Shown: positions 18,302-27,740 of the stretch, piece after piece
Numbering within the stretch: position 1 is the first letter of the stretch
Layout: the number at the start of each line of letters is the position of its first letter
DNA from: Sphingobacteriaceae bacterium GW460-11-11-14-LB5
GTDB taxonomy: Bacteria; Bacteroidota; Bacteroidia; Sphingobacteriales; Sphingobacteriaceae
Reading direction: 5' to 3'
NCBI GenBank assembly: GCA_002151545.1
Contig: CP021237.1
Location: forward strand, 2,914,001-2,978,000
DNA length: 64,000 nucleotides
Program-made: the position numbers and the translations under genes
The notes under the pieces: model-generated
Told to the model about the DNA's origin: nothing
Database searches by the model: none
Seen by the model: only the letters and a program-made list of their open reading frames with translations

Positions 18302-19567
18302 TTACTCATGGATAACATCCCCGTCTTTAATTACTTTTTCAGGGGAGAACAATGTCTCTAGAGTCAATCGTGGATCTTGGTTTAAAATAAGTAAGTTGGC
18401 TTTCTTACCTTTTCTAACAACTCCCCGGTCACTTAGCCCGGTAACTTTTGCCCCGTTCATTGTTGCCGCTTGTAATACTTCTAAATTGCTCATTCCACAT
18501 TTCTCAGCTAGTAATTTCATTTCATACATTAATGGTAAGTTTTCGTTTTTGGTTGGATAAAACCAATCTGTCCCAGTAACCATATTAACTCCTAATTCAT
18601 GCGCTCTTTTAGTGATTAGAACCGCATTTTTTAATTTATTATTCTCGGAAAGAAACACTGTTGGATCTAAATAAATATTACGTTTTTTCATTTCTAAAAG
18701 CAACTGATCACAAGCGGCACTATCAATTTTTAAACCTTTATTCAGTTTCGCCCAAGCTACGCTACTATTTAGTGTATCTCCTTTAATACTTTGAAAAATT
18801 AAATCACTGGCATGCGACATGCTGTTTACGCCAGCTAGTGCTACATCTATTGGCTTTGCCGGAAAAACAGCGGCGTGTGCCCACACCATTAGACCTTGCT
18901 TATGCGCTTCTTTGGTAATACCATTAATTAAGGTTTTATTTAAATCGGAATAGACCTTTATTCCTGTTACCCCTGCGTTCTTTGCATCTTCAACAGCTTG
19001 TTTGATGTTTTCCTGTTTACTGATCGTTTTATACCAGGGTGTGTTTCCCACATCCTGGTCATCTTTTTTAAATTTTGTTATAAGTTTAAAGTATGCAGGG
19101 CCGGCAAACTGTGCAGCGTAATAAATATCTGGCCCAATAACCTTACCTGCCTTAATATCGTTTTTATAATGAGCTAAATAGGGCGCATTACCAGTCATGT
19201 CACGTACGGTCGTAACCCCATGTCTAACAAAATTCAGCAAAATGCTATCGGTATTTAAACGAGCCTTTTTGATATTGGATAAATTGCCGGTTGCAAAATG
19301 TACATGGCTATCCATCATACCTGGCACTATAAATTTCCCGCTACAGTCAACTACATCAGCATCTTTTTCTTTTACCTTGGATAATTGATCATAAACTCCT
19401 TTTATTAACCCATTTTCAATAATTATTGAACCAATTCTGGGTTTAACATTTGCATCACCATCTATTATTGTAGCGTTTTTGAGGATAAGTTTTTTCGCCT
19501 GATTCTGGGCACAGCAAAGCCCTGACACCGCTGTTAACAGTGTTAGCATTAAATATATTTTTTTCAT
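18302..19567 (-). CDS. Exported metal-dependent amidohydrolase (imidazolonepropionase-like)
   Basis: The 421-residue protein has a signal peptide (about residues 1-21). The amidohydrolase fold is shown by DSHVHF (His88, His90), a likely carbamylated Lys in GIKVYSD, WAHA and SHASD for the other metal histidines, and GTDWFYP with the catalytic Asp. The family hydrolyses C-N bonds in cyclic amides, dipeptides or similar compounds. Its start overlaps the stop of the TlpA-like gene by 4 bases (ATGA), so it is the last gene of the SusC/SusD operon. An exported amidohydrolase in a Sus-type locus points to a peptide-like or modified substrate rather than a plain glycan; this is inference. Confidence 0.85.
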   Translation of the reverse strand: MKKIYLMLTLLTAVSGLCCAQNQAKKLILKNATIIDGDANVKPRIGSIIIENGLIKGVYDQLSKVKEKDADVVDCSGKFIVPGMMDSHVHFATGNLSNIKKARLNTDSILLNFVRHGVTTVRDMTGNAPYLAHYKNDIKAGKVIGPDIYYAAQFAGPAYFKLITKFKKDDQDVGNTPWYKTISKQENIKQAVEDAKNAGVTGIKVYSDLNKTLINGITKEAHKQGLMVWAHAAVFPAKPIDVALAGVNSMSHASDLIFQSIKGDTLNSSVAWAKLNKGLKIDSAACDQLLLEMKKRNIYLDPTVFLSENNKLKNAVLITKRAHELGVNMVTGTDWFYPTKNENLPLMYEMKLLAEKCGMSNLEVLQAATMNGAKVTGLSDRGVVRKGKKANLLILNQDPRLTLETLFSPEKVIKDGDVIHE

Positions 19568-20676
19568 AATTTTTCGAGATCTGCTATTGTTGCATTTTGT
19601 TTAATAATGATTCCATTTTTATCAACTAGGAAAGTAGAGGGTAATGATTTTATCTGGTATTGGGTAGCAAAAGTTCCTTTCATTCCATGATCAGCAATTA
19701 ACTGCATCCATGGAATTTTATCAGCATCAATGGCCTTTTTCCATGCCTCTTTAGCATCATCTACCGATACCGAAACCAGTTCAATCCCTTTGCTTTTTAA
19801 GCTGGCATAAACCGGAACGAGGTTACGATTAGCTGCTCTGCAGGGTGTACACCATGATGCCCAAACATCAATTAAGACATACTTATGGCGCTTAAAAATA
19901 CTATCAATAGCAATAGGATTGCCTTCTTTACTTTGCAAAGTAAATGATGGTGCCATTTTACCAACGAACAAAGTATGCTGCAATACCTGAGCCTGAAGCT
20001 TTTGCCCAATCATACCTGATACGTGGTTAGTACTTTTAGTGGGTAAGAAATATGCATCGATTTTTTTCAAATCACGAAGATTAAATAAATTCAGATTACT
20101 ATAGGCAATCCACTCGCCAGCAGCATTATTAATATTGTTGTGGATAAAATTTAACCTTGCAGTTTCTACCTTTGCTTCTTGTATATCATTTTCTTTGGCT
20201 GCAATCAGTTTTTCTTCCAGGTTAGCTGCTTTCATGTATTTATTTCCGGTGGCGGTCCATTGTTTTTGCATCGGTTCCATCTCAGCTAAATATTTATCGA
20301 GTATGGTTTGCAATTTACCTCCGCTTACAACAATCTGAGAATCAGCAGAAAATGTAATGGTACACATTCCTTTTTCAAACATAATTACCTGGTTAACAAA
20401 TGGTTTTCTGCACTGTAAGGTGTAAACTGCCGGTACACTATCGGTTAGATGAAAGGTGTAAGCATGCTGGTTATCTAAACTTGATGTATCTATCAGTGTT
20501 CTTTTAGGCCATTCTCTGTACAGTTTAATTTTTGATCCAGCTGCATGAACAGCTGAGCTAAATTTGATATCCATCCCTAAGGCTCGATTTGATTGAGCTT
20601 TCGCATTTTGGAAGGTAAAAGCAATTGTAATTAAAACAACAAGCGTTTTTATATATTTTATAAAGGAAAATTTCAT
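19564..20676 (-). CDS. Exported TlpA-like thioredoxin protein
   Basis: I prefer the ATG at 20676, which gives about 370 residues and a good signal peptide. The longer frame from 20697 would overlap the end of susD. The N-terminal half (about 25-215) resembles the DUF4369-type domain of Bacteroidetes TlpA proteins. The C-terminal half is a thioredoxin fold with VWASWCTPCRAAN and a later SLPSTFLVDKNG carrying the cis-Pro. The likely role is periplasmic thiol-disulfide exchange. It sits between susD and the amidohydrolase gene, overlapping the latter by 4 bases, so it is part of the same uptake and processing operon. Confidence 0.85.
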   Translation of the reverse strand: MKFSFIKYIKTLVVLITIAFTFQNAKAQSNRALGMDIKFSSAVHAAGSKIKLYREWPKRTLIDTSSLDNQHAYTFHLTDSVPAVYTLQCRKPFVNQVIMFEKGMCTITFSADSQIVVSGGKLQTILDKYLAEMEPMQKQWTATGNKYMKAANLEEKLIAAKENDIQEAKVETARLNFIHNNINNAAGEWIAYSNLNLFNLRDLKKIDAYFLPTKSTNHVSGMIGQKLQAQVLQHTLFVGKMAPSFTLQSKEGNPIAIDSIFKRHKYVLIDVWASWCTPCRAANRNLVPVYASLKSKGIELVSVSVDDAKEAWKKAIDADKIPWMQLIADHGMKGTFATQYQIKSLPSTFLVDKNGIIIKQNATIADLEKL

Positions 20677-20677
20677 A

Positions 20678-22063
20678 TTACCGGCGATTTTGAACAATTA
20701 ATGGATTGATATCAATAATTTTTGGAGCAATCTGCAGTAAATACGCAGGACTATTTGGTTCCAAAGTATAAGTAGTTGAGCCAATAACCCGGCTAATTGT
20801 TTTCTTAAACCGGTCATCACGGTTTAACCTTTTCAAATCAAACCATCTGACACCTTTGTACAGAAGCTCTCTGCGGCGTTCTGTTAAAACCTTCGCTAAT
20901 GCATCATCAGCTGAGCTTGCAGTTAACGCAACATAATCAGCAGGTTTAAAACGTTTAATCCTTAATGTATTTAAAATGGCAACTGCACCATCCTTATCAC
21001 CTGCCCTGGCCAAACACTCTGCCTTAATCAACATGATTTCTGGTACTCCAATGCTGTAATTTGGTGTGGTACCCAGGTAATCGGGATTTACGCTGGTACT
21101 TGCTGCACCTGTTGAAGTTAATCTGGTAAAATTGAAAACGTAACGTAAGTCTTTTGTATCTAAAACGGTCAATAAATCTGAACTGGCCATAAAGCGCACG
21201 AAAATTCCACCGTTGGTAACCAGTTTACAGTAGAGATTTTCTACATTACTTTGTGGTAATGGATTGTTTACAATGGTAGATGCGGTTGGTTTAGCGGGAT
21301 TACTAAAACTCAAAGAATTCCAGTCAAAAAGTGTATTTTTCTTTGCTAAAATATCATTGGCACATTTTAGTGCATTCGCATAATCGCCTTTAAAAAGATA
21401 AACCCTGGCTAACAAAGCCATCGATGCCAGTTTGCCTGGATGAACATAATTGCGCCCAACATCCGGAAAATCTGCAATTGAAATGGCCGTTTGTAAATCA
21501 CTGATCACCTGATCGTAAACTTGTTGTACCGTTGCACGTGTAGCTTTTGCTTCCAGATCGCCATGAAGCATAATCGGAACCGACAAATCGGTAGATGCGG
21601 TTGCGGCTACATAATCGTTACCATATAAATTGGCAACAGTGAATAAATAATAAGCACGTTGAGTAAGGGCCTCTGCTCTTAAACGATTTCGGGTTTCTTC
21701 AGTTCCCTGTGCTGCATTTTGTAAATTATCTAAAACCAGATTACAGATATAAATATAGTTATATGGCGTATTCCATTCAGCATCGTCATCCGTTGCAAGC
21801 AGTAATTCTTTTTGCCAGGTATAAGATCTTGACATTCTGTTCGTATTTACGGAAGTAATAGAACTATTCAACATATCATCCGTCATGAACTCCGGATAGA
21901 TGTATCCTGATTGACTAAGTATAATGTCATTTAAAAATTCTTCATAATCGGCAAGCGTTTTAGGTACCACTTTCCCTTTTATGGGTGATTCATCTAAATA
22001 CTTTTTACAAGATCCAAAACCAGTAAGAATCAGGATTGCGAGTATAATCAATTTAATTTTCAT
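20678..22063 (-). CDS. SusD/RagB-family outer-membrane lipoprotein
   Basis: The 461-residue protein has a lipoprotein signal with lipobox LTGFGSC and the typical start CKKYLDESP. TPR-like helices and the SusD C-terminal signature LTERRRELLYKGVRWFDLKRL are present. It caps the SusC barrel encoded just upstream and captures substrate at the cell surface. It lies 14 bases after the susC gene. Length is at the short end of the family but complete. Confidence 0.92.
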   Translation of the reverse strand: MKIKLIILAILILTGFGSCKKYLDESPIKGKVVPKTLADYEEFLNDIILSQSGYIYPEFMTDDMLNSSITSVNTNRMSRSYTWQKELLLATDDDAEWNTPYNYIYICNLVLDNLQNAAQGTEETRNRLRAEALTQRAYYLFTVANLYGNDYVAATASTDLSVPIMLHGDLEAKATRATVQQVYDQVISDLQTAISIADFPDVGRNYVHPGKLASMALLARVYLFKGDYANALKCANDILAKKNTLFDWNSLSFSNPAKPTASTIVNNPLPQSNVENLYCKLVTNGGIFVRFMASSDLLTVLDTKDLRYVFNFTRLTSTGAASTSVNPDYLGTTPNYSIGVPEIMLIKAECLARAGDKDGAVAILNTLRIKRFKPADYVALTASSADDALAKVLTERRRELLYKGVRWFDLKRLNRDDRFKKTISRVIGSTTYTLEPNSPAYLLQIAPKIIDINPLIVQNRR

Positions 22064-22077
22064 ACAATTTTATCTTA

Positions 22078-25000
22078 TTAAAAACCTGCTTTCAGGCTTA
22101 TGGTTGTAACTTTGGGTGTAGGCAAATAATAACTTCCCGTTTGCGGATCAATAGCTTCGGGATCTATACCATATTTATTTTTAGTCCATATGGCAATATT
22201 GTTCATTTGAACGGATAGCGATAAGCTTTTAATTGCGCTTTTACCTAGTATTTTGGCAGGTATCTTGTATCCAAGTTGTACTTCTCTTAACCTGATAAAA
22301 CTGCTGCTTTCTACGCTATTACTCGAATACATTGCGGCACGGGTACGTCCATCGTATAATGAATTTGGTGAAGCTAAAAAAGAAGCGATATCTGTAAAAG
22401 CCTCATCACCTGGTTTTTTCCATCGGTTTGCCACCTGGTAATTGATAACGGGACTCCAGTCGTAACCATTCATAGAAGGCATTTCTCTTCGAAATACACC
22501 ACCAAAATTGTATATTAATACTGCACTGGCAAAAACCCCTTTAAAATTAAAGATATTGGTAAAGCCACCTGTATATTTAGGGCGGTAAGAGCCACTGTTT
22601 TCTAACGAACCATAAACAGGTACTAAAACCTTATTGCCATCACCATCGTATACCTGAGGATCGCCGGTATTGCTCAAACCTGCCCATTTATAACTCCAAA
22701 GTGTCTCGCGGGAATAGCCTTCTACATAAAATGGCACAGTACCTGTTACCCGCCCAACTGCTGGATTGCTTTCTGCAATTTTGTTCTCCGTAATTTTATT
22801 GGTGTTGTATGAAAAATTGAACGTGCTTGACCAGGAGAAATCGCCTAACTGCAATACCCTGCCTGTTAAAGTGCTCTCTATACCCGTATTTACCATACTG
22901 GCACCATTTAATTTGGTTGAGGTAAAGCCAATAGTTGGATCGAGTAATTGTGTACCCAATAAATCATAGCCATATTTTTTATAGGCATCTACGCTTAGCT
23001 GAAATCTATTTTTTAAAAAAGCGATGTCGGCTCCCAGATTATAGGTTTTAGTTCTTTCCCATCTCAACTTTGGATTGTATGGATTACTGGCATCAACTCT
23101 CGAGCGATAATCGAAAGTTGATGCCTGGTAAGCTCTGCTCGCAACGAGTAATGAAGTCGTATTGGCGTCGTAGTTTCCGGTTAAGCCTACAGTTGCCCTC
23201 AATTTCAGTAAATTGATAAAATCAACATGGAAAAATTTCTCTTTTGTGATGTCCCATGCCCCACCTATTGACCACAGTGGTGTTCTTCTGTATTTAGGAT
23301 CTACCCCAAATAAATTCGATTCATCAAAACGCAAACTTCCCTGCAAGGTATACTTATCATCGTAGGTATAGGTAGCAGTAGAAAAATAAGAAATTTCACG
23401 TGTATTTTTATAGCTGAACCGATCATAGGCTGTTGCATCGTAAATGGTATTGGATCCGCTTTGACCAACAACGCCATTTAGAAGTGCGATCTGGTTAATC
23501 GGCGACCAGGATTGTAAATCGTCTATATAATTAAACTTACGATTTGTAAAGCCATTGGTTAGATATTGTTTAACTTCTACTCCTCCTCCAAAATTAATAA
23601 AATGCTTGCCACCGAACAGGTTTGTATAGTTTAACTGAGATCTAAATGCCGCATTGTCGTTCGTTGTTTCGGCTAAATCGAGATAATTTCCTTTAGGAAG
23701 GTTAAATACGGCCTTTCCATTCGCATCTAAGCTGGCATATTGATTTAATAAGCTCCTGGCGGCATAAGAATTTTCGTCTACCAGTTTATTATTTGTGGTT
23801 TTCATTTTATCGTACAGGAAATAAGCGTTAGCCGTCAAACCTTTTACAAGGGTTGCTTCTAACCCTACTTTCGTTCTCAAGCCAAAAACAGCACTGTTAT
23901 TGTTGGCTAAAGTGGCATCCTGCAATAAATTTTTACCATTGTTATAATAACCTTTAGCCATTAAAGTGCTATTGGTATTTTTGTTAAAGGAGCCATAATC
24001 GTAAACATAATTACCATCAGCATCCAGCTGCATTTGATATGGCGCTAGCCCGTAAATTTGAGATCGTAGGTCAACACCTATATCCTGATTATTGAAAACA
24101 GTATTAATATCTGCCACAGCGTGCAGCCAAGTTGTAATTTCATAATCGTTACGCATATTAATTTGCACAGACCGATAAGCATCACCAATGAAATTGGATT
24201 TGGTATTATCATAAGAACCTGAAAACATAAAACGGTATTTAGCAGCGCCTCCAGATAAAGATAAATAGTAGTTTTGCCGAACACCTGTGCGCATTAAAAG
24301 GGTTTTATTTTGTGCCAAATTTGATAAACCGGAAAGCGAATCTTGTTTATGGGTTAATTGTGCTGCAGAAATTAAACCTTGCTCTTTTTGTAAAATATAA
24401 TCAAATGATGGAGAAAAACCACCTTGGGTACCTTGAAAGTATGCTGAACTAAAATAACCTTTTGCGTAAATTTCATTATCTACACTGATCATATCTGCTG
24501 AACTGGCCCTGTTAAATACATTAAAGTTATTTTTTTGTGTGAGGTATAAATTAGAGGAAAAATTGATGCTTAAGGCACCTTGTTTACCTCTTTTAGTCGT
24601 AATTACAACTACCCCGTTTGCTGCCCTTGAGCCCCAGATTGCTGAAGCAGACGCATCTTTAAGTACATCAATTTTTTCTACGTCATTAAAATTATCAGGA
24701 AGCTGATTAACAGGAAAACCATCAACAATAATTAAGGGTGTATTTCTTTCACTTTGGATGGCACTTCCACCCCTTACCTGGATATCGGATCCTGTTTGGG
24801 TTCTTACGCCATTTACGGACCTAAACCCATTATAAACAGAAAGGCCCGGAACAGCTCCTTCTAAAATACGATCTAAAGACTGATTGCTTCTGCGCTCTAT
24901 ATCGGCATTAGAAATGGTAGCATAACTGCCCGTAGTATTTTTCTTTGCCAATGTTTGGTACCCGTTCGAAACTACTGTAACTTCTTTTAAGGTATTGGCA

Positions 25001-25611
25001 TCTTCAAGCAGGTTAATGTTTAACAATGCATTGCCACTTACATTTATTTCTGTAGTTTGATAACCAATATAACTAATTGATAGTTTAGGTGTAGATGTGC
25101 TGGTGACAATTTTAAAGTTACCTCTGTCATCAGTTAAAGCAGCATTATTGGTTCCTGATTCGCGAATGGTAATTCCGCCAAGGTGCACAATATCATTCCC
25201 AACCGATAAACCGGCCTTACCTCTTATTTCCACAGTCGCTTTATTCAATGGATTACCAGAAGTTGTTTCTTTTTGCTTTTTACTAACTGCAATCATATTG
25301 CCTGTAGTTTTAAACTCAAAAGCGTAGTTAATTTTTAAATAATCTAAAACTTCATTTAGTGATGAAGTTTTTAAAGCCATACTCACCTTTTCCCTGGTGT
25401 CGATGGTTTTATCTGAATAGTAAAAACGTACTTTAAATTCTTTCTCCAGTTTAGAAAACACCTCATTAACCGGATCTTGGTTAAAGGATATTTGTTTTTT
25501 TAACTGCGCAAATGTGCTTATTGAAAAAAACATGATGGAAAAACTAATCAATAGTATTCTACTTAACGGTGCTTTTACAAGTTTTACCCGTTTTAATTTT
25601 CTTAAATTCAT
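22078..25611 (-). CDS. SusC/RagA-family TonB-dependent transducer
   Basis: The 1177-residue outer-membrane protein has, in order: a signal region (to about residue 35); an STN domain (about 45-110) that talks to the FecR anti-sigma; a carboxypeptidase-regulatory-like domain (about 125-205); a plug domain (about 215-335) with the SusC motif SDIQVRGGSAI and KDASASAIWGSRAANGVVVI; and a 22-strand barrel ending in an aromatic residue (KAGF). The STN domain and the adjacent sigma/FecR genes predict ligand-triggered induction of the operon. Substrate unknown. Confidence 0.93.
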   Translation of the reverse strand: MNLRKLKRVKLVKAPLSRILLISFSIMFFSISTFAQLKKQISFNQDPVNEVFSKLEKEFKVRFYYSDKTIDTREKVSMALKTSSLNEVLDYLKINYAFEFKTTGNMIAVSKKQKETTSGNPLNKATVEIRGKAGLSVGNDIVHLGGITIRESGTNNAALTDDRGNFKIVTSTSTPKLSISYIGYQTTEINVSGNALLNINLLEDANTLKEVTVVSNGYQTLAKKNTTGSYATISNADIERRSNQSLDRILEGAVPGLSVYNGFRSVNGVRTQTGSDIQVRGGSAIQSERNTPLIIVDGFPVNQLPDNFNDVEKIDVLKDASASAIWGSRAANGVVVITTKRGKQGALSINFSSNLYLTQKNNFNVFNRASSADMISVDNEIYAKGYFSSAYFQGTQGGFSPSFDYILQKEQGLISAAQLTHKQDSLSGLSNLAQNKTLLMRTGVRQNYYLSLSGGAAKYRFMFSGSYDNTKSNFIGDAYRSVQINMRNDYEITTWLHAVADINTVFNNQDIGVDLRSQIYGLAPYQMQLDADGNYVYDYGSFNKNTNSTLMAKGYYNNGKNLLQDATLANNNSAVFGLRTKVGLEATLVKGLTANAYFLYDKMKTTNNKLVDENSYAARSLLNQYASLDANGKAVFNLPKGNYLDLAETTNDNAAFRSQLNYTNLFGGKHFINFGGGVEVKQYLTNGFTNRKFNYIDDLQSWSPINQIALLNGVVGQSGSNTIYDATAYDRFSYKNTREISYFSTATYTYDDKYTLQGSLRFDESNLFGVDPKYRRTPLWSIGGAWDITKEKFFHVDFINLLKLRATVGLTGNYDANTTSLLVASRAYQASTFDYRSRVDASNPYNPKLRWERTKTYNLGADIAFLKNRFQLSVDAYKKYGYDLLGTQLLDPTIGFTSTKLNGASMVNTGIESTLTGRVLQLGDFSWSSTFNFSYNTNKITENKIAESNPAVGRVTGTVPFYVEGYSRETLWSYKWAGLSNTGDPQVYDGDGNKVLVPVYGSLENSGSYRPKYTGGFTNIFNFKGVFASAVLIYNFGGVFRREMPSMNGYDWSPVINYQVANRWKKPGDEAFTDIASFLASPNSLYDGRTRAAMYSSNSVESSSFIRLREVQLGYKIPAKILGKSAIKSLSLSVQMNNIAIWTKNKYGIDPEAIDPQTGSYYLPTPKVTTISLKAGF

Positions 25612-25643
25612 GAAAATGTTTGGTTATTTAGTTGTTTGTTGGT

Positions 25644-26663
25644 TTAGTAAATAGTGATATGACTGGAATCGTTAAATTTATAGCGTTTGTTTATAGAAAA
25701 ACACAGTACTTCCATTACAGACTGCAGCGAATCTTGCCTAAATGTTCCGTTGAAAGTTTTTTTATTAAGATTACTTTCATCTGCTTTTATTGATACGTTG
25801 TAGTAAATTTCAAGCTGCAGTAAAACCTCTTTTAAAGGCGCATCTTTAAAAATAATTTCCTGAATTTTCCATCGGTTAAAGTTCTTATCTGAAAATTTCT
25901 GATTGGCTGGAGCCTTTGTGTGGTTACCAAAACTGATGCTTTCTTTTGGATTCAGGGTAGCAACCAAATTCCACAAATTCCCTTTTCTAGTTGCAATGGT
26001 CACTTTACCTTCTTCTAATTCTACATTTAGTTTATTGAGTAGATTGTTTGATTGCAACTTAAATGCAGTACCCACTGCCGTAGTTACATAATTGCCGGTA
26101 TAAACTTTAAAAGGGTGCTGTTTATCTTTAGCTACTTTAAAATATGCAACTCCAGAAAGGTACATCTTCCGATCATTTTTACCGAAACCGCGATCGATAG
26201 CTAATTTGGCCCCCTTATCTAAAATAATAAAACTACCGTCCCATAAATCGATAGCTTTTCTTTGGGTACCGGCCTGGTAAAAATATTGATGAGTAGCAAA
26301 TTTCGCAAGCTCCGGTTTAAGTGGAGGATTTTGATGAAAGTAAAAGAAAAATGTAACGGCAGATATCATGACTAACACCGCTGCTGCAATTGCGGCATAC
26401 TTCCATGTATAAAGCTTAACAGTTTTTTTATTCTTATTTAAATAACTTTTTAATAAATAAACAGCCTGAGGTTTTAATTTATCTGCCAAAAGCAGTAACT
26501 GGGTATCCTGAATTAAAGTTGCTGCCTCTTGTATGTAAACTTGTTTATCTGGATTTTTAACAAGATAATCTCTCCAATATATTACATCATCTTCATTAAT
26601 TTGAAGGCAACTATTTACAAAGGATTCATTTTTAAGAAAATCTTCGCTTGAATTAAATTCCAT
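25644..26663 (-). CDS. FecR-family anti-sigma factor
   Basis: The 339-residue protein has a cytosolic N-terminal part (about 1-85) that should hold the sigma factor, one transmembrane segment (about 88-110), a periplasmic FecR domain (about 125-235) and a C-terminal DUF4974-like domain ending with the STN-contacting region. It lies between the sigma gene and susC, the usual order. It keeps the sigma factor inactive until SusC signals through its STN domain. No defect is seen. Confidence 0.9.
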   Translation of the reverse strand: MEFNSSEDFLKNESFVNSCLQINEDDVIYWRDYLVKNPDKQVYIQEAATLIQDTQLLLLADKLKPQAVYLLKSYLNKNKKTVKLYTWKYAAIAAAVLVMISAVTFFFYFHQNPPLKPELAKFATHQYFYQAGTQRKAIDLWDGSFIILDKGAKLAIDRGFGKNDRKMYLSGVAYFKVAKDKQHPFKVYTGNYVTTAVGTAFKLQSNNLLNKLNVELEEGKVTIATRKGNLWNLVATLNPKESISFGNHTKAPANQKFSDKNFNRWKIQEIIFKDAPLKEVLLQLEIYYNVSIKADESNLNKKTFNGTFRQDSLQSVMEVLCFSINKRYKFNDSSHITIY

Positions 26664-26706
26664 TCTTTTTCTTTCTTTTTAATACAGAGGAGAATAAGCA
26701 TGAAAT

Positions 26707-27270
26707 TTACCACAGCCAAAGAAAATTTTTTTCATTTATTTCTGAACGTAGCTTGTTGATGCCCCTATTGAGCAAATTATAAACTGTTCGAATACTCGTT
26801 TTTTTATAATCGACAATTTCTTGCATCGATTTATTTTGTAAAAACCGAAGTTCTATAACCTCCCGCTGGGCAGGACTAAGTAAGGTTAAGGCTTTTTCGA
26901 GCTTAGCAAATTGTTCTGTTATCAATTCAGCATCTAAGAGTTCTGAATCATCGATTTTAATCGCTTCAACAAAATCAGAAATGGGCTCTATTTTTTTATG
27001 CTTTTTCCATTGATAGGTTAACTGCCTCCTAAAGGAAGTTAATAAGTATGCTTTCACATTAATATCGAGTGCAAGCTTTTCTCTTCGTTCCCATATATAA
27101 ATAAAAAAATCGTGTAGCTGGTCTTTAACAAAATCATGCTCACCATTTAACCACTTACAACCCCATACAAAAAAACTGCTGTAATATTTCTCGTAAATAT
27201 CAATAAAAGATTGTTCGTTGCCTGCACAAAAAGACTTCCAAAGTAAAGCATCAGTGTGGCTGGAATTCAT
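26707..27270 (-). CDS. ECF RNA polymerase sigma factor (FecI-like)
   Basis: The 187-residue protein has region 2 (about residues 20-85, with FVKDQLHDFFIYIWERREKL) and region 4 (about 120-175, with LSPAQREVIELRFLQNKSMQEI), forming the DNA-binding helix-turn-helix. It is first in the operon sigma, FecR, SusC, SusD, TlpA, amidohydrolase. It should direct transcription of that operon when released by the neighbouring FecR protein. Confidence 0.9.
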   Translation of the reverse strand: MNSSHTDALLWKSFCAGNEQSFIDIYEKYYSSFFVWGCKWLNGEHDFVKDQLHDFFIYIWERREKLALDINVKAYLLTSFRRQLTYQWKKHKKIEPISDFVEAIKIDDSELLDAELITEQFAKLEKALTLLSPAQREVIELRFLQNKSMQEIVDYKKTSIRTVYNLLNRGINKLRSEINEKNFLWLW

Positions 27271-27555
27271 GTAAATTTTATTAATAGAGATTAAGGAAAG
27301 GGATTAAAATCAGGCAAACATTGATATAGCCCAATGGATACAAATATAACCATTCATTTGAATCAAAAAATTCTAATGTATCTTATCAACTGAACACTTT
27401 TAAAATTAACGATTCTTGCAAATGATTTAAACCTTGGCCATCCAAGATTCGAGTAATAGATGGGTTGAAACGTCGTTAGTGCTCTATATTTTAACTTCTG
27501 AAAAATATCAGTATATTGGAAGTATATATTTGCAGTCAAAAAGCGGTGAGTGATT

Positions 27556-27635
27556 CGGAGAGTCGCATTTTTGAAACGATGTTTAAAACATATTCTAGCA
27601 GTATTTTAGGATTGGGAATTCTCTCACTCTCCGCC
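27556..27635 (+). other. Degenerate tRNA-Ser-like segment (possible att remnant)
   Basis: CGGAGAGT at 27556-27563 pairs perfectly with ACTCTCCG at 27626-27633, like the acceptor stem of a serine tRNA, followed by CC. About 80 bases lie within. The TCTCTCACTCTCCGCC end resembles a tRNA-Ser 3' end, but the T-arm and D-arm do not fold properly, so it is not a working tRNA. A terminator hairpin follows, as after many tRNA genes. Integrative elements use tRNA 3' ends as attachment sites. Confidence 0.35.
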
Positions 27636-27657
27636 GAAAATGGCTTACAAGCCCTTC

Positions 27658-27691
27658 AAAAGCCCGCAAATTGTACGATAGGGGGGCTTTT
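27658..27691 (+). terminator. Rho-independent terminator-like hairpin
   Basis: AAAAGCCC at 27658-27665 pairs with GGGCTTTT at 27684-27691 around an 18-base loop, on the 3' side of the tRNA-like segment. Confidence 0.5.
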
Positions 27692-27740
27692 CTCGCTAAT
27701 GCTGCATTCTCTAGACATTAATAATATAGAAACCACATCA

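Larger units (their letters stand above)
27271..27740. other. Intergenic region holding a tRNA-like remnant and terminator
   Basis: A plus-strand frame is open from 27516 into the TPR gene, but it crosses a tRNA-like segment and a terminator hairpin. I therefore treat 27516-27740 as non-coding and start the gene at 27741. Confidence 0.5.

Noticed and set aside
27516..27740. N-terminal extension of the TPR protein
   Set aside because: It crosses a tRNA-like segment and a terminator, and the ATG at 27741 gives a proper signal peptide.
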